Assembly (NCBI GenBank): GCA_001791615.1
Contig: MGEY01000020.1
Location: 1 to 9,943 of the forward strand
Length of the DNA: 9,943 nucleotides
Direction of reading: 5' to 3'
Source: Candidatus Uhrbacteria bacterium RIFOXYA2_FULL_40_9
Lineage (GTDB): Bacteria; Patescibacteriota; Patescibacteriia; UBA9934; GWF2-40-263
Shown: positions 5,173-9,943 of the stretch, piece by piece
Numbering within the stretch: the first letter of the stretch is position 1
Layout: each line of letters begins with the position of its first letter
Notes under the pieces: generated by a model
What the model saw: the letters and a program-made list of their open reading frames with translations, nothing else
What the model was told of the DNA's origin: nothing
Databases searched by the model: none
Made by a program: the position numbers and the translations under genes

Positions 5173-5243
5173 CATATGGATAAATCAAATTTTATTTATT
5201 TTGGTGAAGCGACCCTAACGGGTAAAAAGAAAAAGTATACATC

Positions 5244-5370
5244 ATATAACACGGGATAAGCGGTTCAGGACTGGTACGCATTTTATATATTTTAAGGTGT
5301 GCGCCAGCCCCTCACCCAAATTTTTCTTTCGCTACGCTACGGCAAACTTCTCTTAATCCCGATGTTGCGT
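5244..5370 (+). other. attC site of cassette C8
   Basis: R'' ATATAAC (5244-5250). L'' CGGGATAAG (5252-5260) pairs with L' CTTAATCCCG (5352-5361), leaving one A unpaired, the classic attC feature. The apex holds a CTGG/CCAG stem and then the linker CCCAAATTTTTCT shared with the C3 attC. The crossover heptamer is the imperfect GTTGCGT (5364-5370). Confidence 0.78.
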
Positions 5371-5537
5371 AATAGCCAGAAACGTTGTGCAAAATTGCGC
5401 TTTTTCACTTTAAATGGAAGCGTGATTTTTTTCTCCCAAATATCACTACCTGAAATAAAAATTTGAAGTGTCTACGATGCGGTTATCGAACTAATCAACG
5501 CAAACTAATCAAACCAATCAACAAACCAATCAGCCCC
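5365..5537. other. Decayed right end of the array, gene-free
   Basis: 5365-5390 resembles the 3' end of another attC (AGAAACG|TTGTGC), with the rest of that unit missing. From 5385 the sequence reads TTGTGCAAAATTGCG, similar to a cassette start, and 5423-5435 repeats the 13-mer TGATTTTTTTCTC found at 31-43 in C1. No matching right arm or attC follows. 5491-5532 has four loose copies of YYAATCA (spaced 14, 9 and 12). No gene is seen between 5119 and 5642. Confidence 0.5.
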
Positions 5538-5566
5538 TTGCCAAAAAACCCTTTTTTGGCTACACT
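5538..5566 (+). promoter_or_regulatory. rpsA promoter with a palindrome in the spacer
   Basis: TTGCCA (5538-5543), 17-bp spacer, TACACT (5561-5566). A perfect inverted repeat CCAAAAAA-CCC-TTTTTTGG (5541-5559) fills the spacer. It could be an operator, a bend, or the terminator of incoming cassette transcription. Confidence 0.6.
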
Positions 5567-5600
5567 TACAACACTTAATCCCTTTAGCGCCGATGGACTA

Positions 5601-5622
5601 TTTAGAAGCTTTGCTTCTTAAA
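5601..5622 (+). promoter_or_regulatory. Hairpin in the rpsA leader
   Basis: TTTAGAAGC (5601-5609), TTT loop, GCTTCTTAAA (5613-5622), with one bulge. It lies 20 bases before the rpsA ATG, in a leader without a Shine-Dalgarno. Possible S1 autoregulation site (inference). Confidence 0.45.
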
Positions 5623-5642
5623 TCGTCTGCCGGAAATTTTTT

Positions 5643-6860
5643 ATGCAAAAAATTCAAGAACAAGTCCCGCAAACAGAGTTTGCAAAACTGATCGCAGAAG
5701 GTGCCTACCTTCAATTTCCTCAACTTGGTGATATTGTTAATGGAAAAATCATTTCCGCAAGTCGCCGAGAAGTCCGTGTAGATATTGGAGGAATGACTAC
5801 TGGAGTTATTCGTGGAAGAGAACTCTTTGCGGAGTCCTCTGAATATGCGAATCTTAAACCAGGAGAAGGAGTTGAAGCTACAGTCATTGATTTAGAAAAC
5901 GAAAACGGAGAAATGGAACTCTCTTTCCGTTTCGCTGGACAAAGAAAGGCTTGGGAAGATCTCAAAGCTCTTTTTACCTCAGGTGAAAGTATTCCTGTAA
6001 AAGTGATTGAAGCAAATAAAGGTGGACTTATCGTTCAGCTCAATCATGTCACCGGATTCCTTCCTGTGTCACAACTTTCTCCAGAGCACTACCCACGCGT
6101 GAGCGGAGGTGACAAAAACAAAATCCTCGAAAAGCTCAAAACCTATGTTGGACAAAACATGAATTCACGTATTATTGATGTGAATGAAGAGGAAGAAAAA
6201 TTGATTGTTTCAGAAAAAGCCGTTTGGGAAGATAAACAAAAGAATGTTATCGCAAAATATCAAGTCGGAGATGTTATCGAGGGTGAAGTAACAGCCATTG
6301 CTGATTTTGGGGCATTTGTAAAGTTCGATGCATTAGAAGGATTGGTACACATCAGTGAAATTGCATGGCAACGGATTGATCATCCAAAAGATTTGCTCAA
6401 AATTGGACAACAAGTAAAAGCAGAAATTATTGGTCTTGAAGGAAGCAAAATTTTCCTTTCCATGAAAAAACTCATGACAGACCCATGGGCAGATGTGCAA
6501 GGTCGTTATAAAATTGGAGAAACGGTAAAAGGAACCATCTTAAAAGTCAATCCATTTGGTTTCTTTGTAGAACTTGACTCTGAAATTCACGGTCTTGCGC
6601 ATGTTTCCGAACTTTCAGACAAACCAATAACAGACATTCGTAGTATTGGACGATCTGGAGATGTCATGGAATTCAAAGTTGTGTCTATTGAACCAACAGA
6701 ACATCGACTTGGTCTTTCTCTGAAAGGAATGAGTGGAGATGTTGTGCAAACAACAGAAGGAGAAGTAACTTCAGAAAAAACAGAAGATCAAACAATTATG
6801 ACCACACCCGAAACAACAGAGGAGGCTGTTGCTGTAGAAACGGAAGAACAGGAAGTATAG
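5643..6860 (+). CDS. rpsA: Ribosomal protein S1 (four S1 domains)
   Basis: 405 aa. S1 binds mRNA on the 30S subunit and helps load structured or Shine-Dalgarno-poor messages. Seen: four S1/OB domains at about residues 28-97 (GDIVNGKIISASRREVRVDIGG), 113-192 (with GGLIVQLNHVTGFLPVSQL), 208-276 (GDVIEGEVTAIADFGAFVKF, EGLVHISEI, the best-conserved one) and 290-361 (GETVKGTILKVNPFGFFVEL, HGLAHVSEL). An acidic low-complexity tail follows (365-405). Four domains make it shorter than the six-domain E. coli protein, as in many other phyla. The ATG at 5643 follows a T-run with no Shine-Dalgarno; S1-dependent or self-regulated start is possible. Own promoter at 5538. ftsH lies 29 bp downstream (counted to the ATG at 6890), so they are probably co-transcribed. 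Confidence 0.93.
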   Translation: MQKIQEQVPQTEFAKLIAEGAYLQFPQLGDIVNGKIISASRREVRVDIGGMTTGVIRGRELFAESSEYANLKPGEGVEATVIDLENENGEMELSFRFAGQRKAWEDLKALFTSGESIPVKVIEANKGGLIVQLNHVTGFLPVSQLSPEHYPRVSGGDKNKILEKLKTYVGQNMNSRIIDVNEEEEKLIVSEKAVWEDKQKNVIAKYQVGDVIEGEVTAIADFGAFVKFDALEGLVHISEIAWQRIDHPKDLLKIGQQVKAEIIGLEGSKIFLSMKKLMTDPWADVQGRYKIGETVKGTILKVNPFGFFVELDSEIHGLAHVSELSDKPITDIRSIGRSGDVMEFKVVSIEPTEHRLGLSLKGMSGDVVQTTEGEVTSEKTEDQTIMTTPETTEEAVAVETEEQEV

Positions 6861-6889
6861 GTTTATTCTTAACCTTGAAACCCCTTCCT

Positions 6890-8707
6890 ATGAAACCTTT
6901 ATCAAAAAACATTATTATTTCTCTTCTTGCAATCCTCGCATTGGTCGCGATCTTTTCTACCTATACACTCAATACTGACCAACCTGAGGAAATCAGCTTT
7001 GGAACTCTTGTTGAAGAATTACAACGAGGAGAAATATCTCTTGTAGAAATTGAAGGAGACGCTATTTCCGTTACCCTACAAGATGGTGCTCTTCAAAAAA
7101 CACAAAAAGAATCTGATGTTTCTCTTTCTGAGTCTCTGATTAACTATGGAGTGAGCGCAGAGGAACTAAAAACAGCAAATCTCACGGTCAAGAATAAAAG
7201 TGGTCGTGCTTACTTTCTTGGAATTATTCTTCCTTCCCTTCTCCCTCTCCTTCTCTTTATTGTGATCTTTTGGTTCATGATCAAACAAATGCAAGGAGCA
7301 AATAAAAATGCCATGTCTTTTGGGCAGTCTGGAGCACGGGAAGTAAAAGACAAAAAACAGAAAGTAACATTCAAAGATGTTGCTGGAGCAAAAGAGGCTA
7401 AAGAGGAACTTCAAGAGGTGGTTGAGTTCTTAAAAAATCCAAAAAAGTTTGCTGATCTTGGAGCAAAACTGCCAAAAGGTGTGCTCTTAATGGGTCGTCC
7501 TGGAACAGGAAAAACGCTTCTTGCTCGTGCTGTAGCAGGACAAGCAGATGTTCCTTTCTTCCATATCAGTGGTTCAGAATTTGTAGAAATGTTTGTTGGG
7601 GTTGGTGCTTCACGTGTTCGTGATTTGTTTAGCAAAGCGAAAAAAACTGCTCCTTGTATCATTTTTATTGATGAAATTGATGCTGTAGGACGTCAACGTG
7701 GAGCAGGTCTTGGTGGAAGTCATGATGAACGTGAACAAACGCTCAATCAAATCTTAGTAGAGATGGATGGCTTTGATCCAAATATTGGCGTTATTGTGAT
7801 TGCTGCGACAAACCGCCCTGATGTCCTTGACCCTGCCCTTTTGCGACCAGGACGATTTGATCGACGAGTCGTCATAGATTTACCAGACATCAATGATCGT
7901 GAAGCTATCTTGCAAATCCATGCAAAAAATAAACCACTCACAAAAGAAGTGAACCTTCGCGCAGTCGCACAACGTACCCCAGGATTTTCTGGAGCTGATC
8001 TTGGAAACCTTTTAAATGAATCTGCTATTCGCGCAGCAAGAGAAAATCGAACAGAGGTCACCCAAGAGGATGTCTTTGATTCTATTGAAAAAGTTCTTCT
8101 TGGACCAGAACGAAAGAGCTTTGTCCTTTCAGAAGAAGAAAAAAAGGTAACGGCTTACCACGAGGCTGGACACGCCCTTGTGGCTCATGAGCTTCCAAAT
8201 TGTGATCCTGTTCATAAAATCTCTATCATTAGTCGTGGTTCTGCAGGAGGATACACATTGAAACTTCCTACGGAAGATCGCCGACTTCACAAACGAGCTG
8301 AGTTTATTTCTGATCTTTCTGTTTTGCTTGGAGGATTCCTCACTGAACAGTTAGTGATGGGCGATGTCACAACAGGTGCTTCAGATGATCTCAAAAGATG
8401 CACTCAGATAGCGCAAGAACTTGTCACCCGTTATGGGATGAGTGAAGCTCTTGGACCTCGTGTTTTCGGAGAACCAGAAGAAATGATCTTCCTTGGAAAA
8501 GAAATTCATGAAAAACGAAATTACTCTGAAAAAACAGCAGAAGCCATTGACGCAGAAGTAGATCGACTTATTCATAGCGCCATGGATACCGCTCGTGCTA
8601 TACTTACAGAAAAGAGAGCCATGCTTGATATCATTGCCAAAGCTCTTCTTGAAAAAGAAACTTTAGAAAAAGAGGACTTCGAAGCCCTCTTCACAAAAAA
8701 ATCATAA
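6890..8707 (+). CDS. ftsH: ATP-dependent membrane zinc protease FtsH
   Basis: 605 aa from the ATG at 6890; an in-frame TTG at 6875 would add five residues but neither start has a Shine-Dalgarno. FtsH is a hexameric inner-membrane AAA+ protease that removes damaged or short-lived membrane and soluble proteins. Seen (numbered from 6890): TM1 about 7-25; a small external domain (EEISFGTLVEELQRGEI); TM2 about 108-133; Walker A GRPGTGKT (202-209; the usual second residue is P, here R); Walker B IIFIDEIDAVG (257-267); the second region of homology with ATNRPDVLDPALLRPGRFD; zinc site HEAGH (424-428) and the third ligand Asp500 in TGASDDL. Full length with a short C-terminal tail. Sits between rpsA and a membrane-protein gene, likely one transcript. 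Confidence 0.96.
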   Translation: MKPLSKNIIISLLAILALVAIFSTYTLNTDQPEEISFGTLVEELQRGEISLVEIEGDAISVTLQDGALQKTQKESDVSLSESLINYGVSAEELKTANLTVKNKSGRAYFLGIILPSLLPLLLFIVIFWFMIKQMQGANKNAMSFGQSGAREVKDKKQKVTFKDVAGAKEAKEELQEVVEFLKNPKKFADLGAKLPKGVLLMGRPGTGKTLLARAVAGQADVPFFHISGSEFVEMFVGVGASRVRDLFSKAKKTAPCIIFIDEIDAVGRQRGAGLGGSHDEREQTLNQILVEMDGFDPNIGVIVIAATNRPDVLDPALLRPGRFDRRVVIDLPDINDREAILQIHAKNKPLTKEVNLRAVAQRTPGFSGADLGNLLNESAIRAARENRTEVTQEDVFDSIEKVLLGPERKSFVLSEEEKKVTAYHEAGHALVAHELPNCDPVHKISIISRGSAGGYTLKLPTEDRRLHKRAEFISDLSVLLGGFLTEQLVMGDVTTGASDDLKRCTQIAQELVTRYGMSEALGPRVFGEPEEMIFLGKEIHEKRNYSEKTAEAIDAEVDRLIHSAMDTARAILTEKRAMLDIIAKALLEKETLEKEDFEALFTKKS

Positions 8708-8736
8708 GAGAAGGTTCTCACGAACTTCTCAGGAGG
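8708..8736 (+). promoter_or_regulatory. Intercistronic hairpin abutting a strong Shine-Dalgarno
   Basis: GAGAAGGTTC (8708-8717) pairs with GAACTTCTC (8722-8730), one bulged G and a TCAC loop. It begins at the base after the ftsH stop codon. AGGAGG (8731-8736) follows at once, 3 bases before the ATG at 8740, and is the only strong Shine-Dalgarno in the window. Confidence 0.6.
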
Positions 8737-8739
8737 ATT

Positions 8740-9723
8740 ATGAAACCAACACAACCCACAATGGTCTATCGCCCGCTCTTGCGCCAAGCCTGGCAAAAGA
8801 CATGGCAGAGAAAATCGTTATGGGTTTTTGGTTTGTTTGCAGCCTTACTCATGAACGGAGGAGTTTTTGACGCTTTTCTGCGAAGTCTTCATCGCATTGA
8901 ACGCACAGGACAACTTTTTACAGACCTTCTGTCTGATTCTGTTTTTGGATTTCAACTCTTTGGAGCTTATCTCACACAAATTCACACCTTCAATCAAACA
9001 CGCGTTTTCCTCTTTATCACTCTACTGATTCTTTTTGTCATTGGTCTTTTCGCGACTTCCCTTCTTTCCCAACACGCCTTAATTCAAGGGATCGGAAGTA
9101 CCAAACCTTTAGAACCAAAAGCATTAAGACATCATGCCTTTCAAGGTTTTTGGGATATTCTTGCCATCAACTTTTTTGTCAAAACAGCAAGCCTTATTCT
9201 CACATTTTTGTGTGCTTTAATTTTGATTGGTGTCTTTGTTGGATCATCTTCATGGACACCTCTTTTGCTTTTCCTTGTTTTCTTGGTTTTTATTCCCCTT
9301 ATTATTCTCATAAATATCATAGGTATTTTGGCATTGATTGTTATTGTTCAAAAAAAGACGCATGCCCTCAACGCTCTCCATACAGCTTTTTATCTTTTCT
9401 CTCAACACGGTCTTGCAACACTTGAGTTTGGTCTTTCTCTCTTCCTTCTCGTCTTTGGAGCTGGAGCTCTTTTACTCATTCTCAGCGTTTTCCTTTTACT
9501 TCCTTTTTGGATGTTAACCCTGGCAGCTCTGACTTATGGATCGCTGACAATCTATATTCTTCTCAATATTATCGTTGTAATCTTCTTTTTCTCTCTTTTC
9601 CTTCTTTTTATTGCTCTAAGCACAACTTTTCACTACGCTAGCTGGGTTGGATTTTACACACGAATCACACATAAAACGTTTGGAAGTAAAGTTGTATCAA
9701 AACTCTTAAGAATCGTGACATAG
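8740..9723 (+). CDS. Polytopic membrane protein, uncharacterised
   Basis: 327 aa, function not recognised. Seen: an amphipathic N terminus (YRPLLRQAWQKTWQRKSLW) leading into TM1 (about 27-45), a soluble loop (46-85), then hydrophobic segments near 88-112, 146-168, 173-204, 230-265 and 268-298, giving roughly six to seven membrane spans, and a basic C terminus. The 'Y.P.L..AW..TW..K.LW.FGLFA' opening is a pattern I associate with unnamed integral membrane proteins of CPR bacteria (from memory). The start is secured by AGGAGG at 8731. Position after ftsH, 32 bp from its stop, suggests co-expression; it could be a substrate, an adaptor or unrelated. Confidence 0.85.
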   Translation: MKPTQPTMVYRPLLRQAWQKTWQRKSLWVFGLFAALLMNGGVFDAFLRSLHRIERTGQLFTDLLSDSVFGFQLFGAYLTQIHTFNQTRVFLFITLLILFVIGLFATSLLSQHALIQGIGSTKPLEPKALRHHAFQGFWDILAINFFVKTASLILTFLCALILIGVFVGSSSWTPLLLFLVFLVFIPLIILINIIGILALIVIVQKKTHALNALHTAFYLFSQHGLATLEFGLSLFLLVFGAGALLLILSVFLLLPFWMLTLAALTYGSLTIYILLNIIVVIFFFSLFLLFIALSTTFHYASWVGFYTRITHKTFGSKVVSKLLRIVT

Positions 9724-9757
9724 GAATATTATAGAAACAAACTTTTGGACTTGCCTC

Positions 9758-9786
9758 TTTTCACCCCTGCTTAAACACGCTACACT
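9758..9786 (+). promoter_or_regulatory. Possible promoter of the last gene
   Basis: TACACT (9781-9786) in the context GCTACACT, the same 8-mer as the rpsA -10 region (5559-5566). The -35 at 17 bp is weak (TTTTCA, 9758-9763). Confidence 0.35.
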
Positions 9787-9819
9787 AGAGAAGCAATTCT
9801 CTTGTTTTTATTTGATTCT

Positions 9820-9943
9820 ATGACATTTGATTCACAAAGCATCGAAGATCTTCTTCATCCAACAGAACAAAAGGAAGGAGAAGAAACTCTTCCTGATGGG
9901 CAAAGCACTGTTGAAAAATTTGAGGAAAAGATGAAGGAAGTCC
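9820..9943 (+). CDS. 5' end of a gene, product unknown (cut by window)
   Basis: Open from the ATG at 9820 to the window edge, 41 codons: MTFDSQSIEDLLHPTEQK, then an acidic stretch with EGEETLPDG and EKFEEKMKE. The start is highly charged and looks like a cytoplasmic tail or a disordered N terminus. There is no Shine-Dalgarno immediately upstream, and it lies 34 bases after the possible -10. Too little is visible to name it. Confidence 0.5.
   Translation, partial: MTFDSQSIEDLLHPTEQKEGEETLPDGQSTVEKFEEKMKEV

Larger units (their letters stand above)
4355..5250. repeat. Long terminal inverted repeat of cassette C8 (arms ~4355-4422 and ~5182-5250)
   Basis: Outer block TATACTTTT pairs with the AAAAGTATA region (5232-5240). 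The inner block of 28 bases (4395-4422, starting CTTCACCAAAATAAATAA) pairs with 5182-5209 with one mismatch. Between them each arm has its own small hairpin of different sequence: GGGC-TACC-GCCC (4380-4391) on the left and ACCC-TAAC-GGGT on the right (5212-5222). This is the longest arm pair in the window, about 70 bp. Confidence 0.85.
1..5390 (+). mobile_element. Integron-type gene-cassette array (array tail; integrase not in window)
   Basis: Seen: a run of short units, each with a gene (or none) followed by an imperfect hairpin bounded by RYYYAAC-like and GTTRRRY-like heptamers, all in the same orientation. In several hairpins the inner arms pair except for a single extra base on one side, as is known for attC sites (for example 5252-5260 against 5352-5361, and 988-996 against 1046-1055). 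Three copies of a gene-less unit end at the same base before TT and continue into three different sequences, which fixes the crossover point independently. Known: integron integrases cut between G and TT of the R' core. Inference: this is a cassette array or an integrase-less cluster. The orientation predicts attI to the left. The right edge decays into remnants before rpsA. Confidence 0.8.

Noticed and set aside
5491..5532. Four AATCA repeats as a CRISPR array or origin iterons
   Set aside because: Units are only about 7 bases with uneven spacing (14, 9, 12), and no cas or replication genes are near.
6875..6889. TTG at 6875 as the ftsH start
   Set aside because: An ATG lies five codons downstream, no Shine-Dalgarno supports the TTG, and the extra residues repeat MKPLP/MKPLS without adding a conserved part.
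9150..9425. 91-codon frame inside the membrane-protein gene
   Set aside because: A shifted frame of a hydrophobic coding region, with no start signal.

Overview
The window has two halves. Bases 1 to about 5,390 read as an integron-type gene-cassette array. From about 5,390 to the end there are ordinary chromosomal genes: rpsA (ribosomal protein S1), ftsH, an uncharacterised membrane protein and the start of another gene. The host is probably a Patescibacteria/CPR bacterium. This is inferred from the fairly AT-rich DNA, the compact S1 protein with four domains, and small tail-anchored or membrane-anchored proteins of the kind common in that group. The standard code fits, because rpsA and ftsH have no internal TGA. 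No rRNA, tRNA, CRISPR or integrase gene is seen. attC sites put their G^TTRRRY crossover side on the right, so any integrase and attI should lie to the left of the window, and the array tail lies against rpsA.

Cassette layout (crossover-to-crossover, by eye): C0, end of a gene-less cassette (1-14); C1, 15-902, a membrane-anchored protein; C2, 903-1061, gene-less; C3, 1062-2074, a GNAT acetyltransferase plus a zinc-ribbon protein; C4, 2075-~2360, a 71-aa protein with only a stub of attC; C5, ~2361-3569, an LdcA/MccF-like S66 peptidase; C6, 3570-3728, gene-less and identical to C2; C7, 3729-4355, a 160-aa protein with a weak ADP-ribosyltransferase-like pattern; C8, 4356-5364, a 2H-phosphoesterase-like protein; then remnants to about 5,480.

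Three features of the array stand out. (1) Cassettes have terminal inverted repeats that run well past the 7-bp attC core: about 25 bp in C1, C4 and C7, and about 70 bp in C8. In the excised circle these would extend the base of the attC hairpin. Several share an AA-versus-CA internal mismatch 8 bases inside the crossover. (2) A 159-bp gene-less cassette occurs three times (two full identical copies and one tail). The apical hairpin of its attC is a 13-bp intrinsic-terminator stem, so it looks like a mobile transcriptional insulator. (3) Several attC sites share a branched apex whose loops and linkers are conserved while the stems differ in sequence.

Right half: rpsA has a good sigma70-like promoter (TTGCCA-17-TACACT) and a hairpin in its leader. 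ftsH follows 29 bp downstream, and the membrane-protein gene follows after a short hairpin abutting a strong Shine-Dalgarno sequence. These three probably form one operon. The cassette genes mostly lack Shine-Dalgarno sequences and begin close to their own promoters, so each cassette may be expressed on its own.
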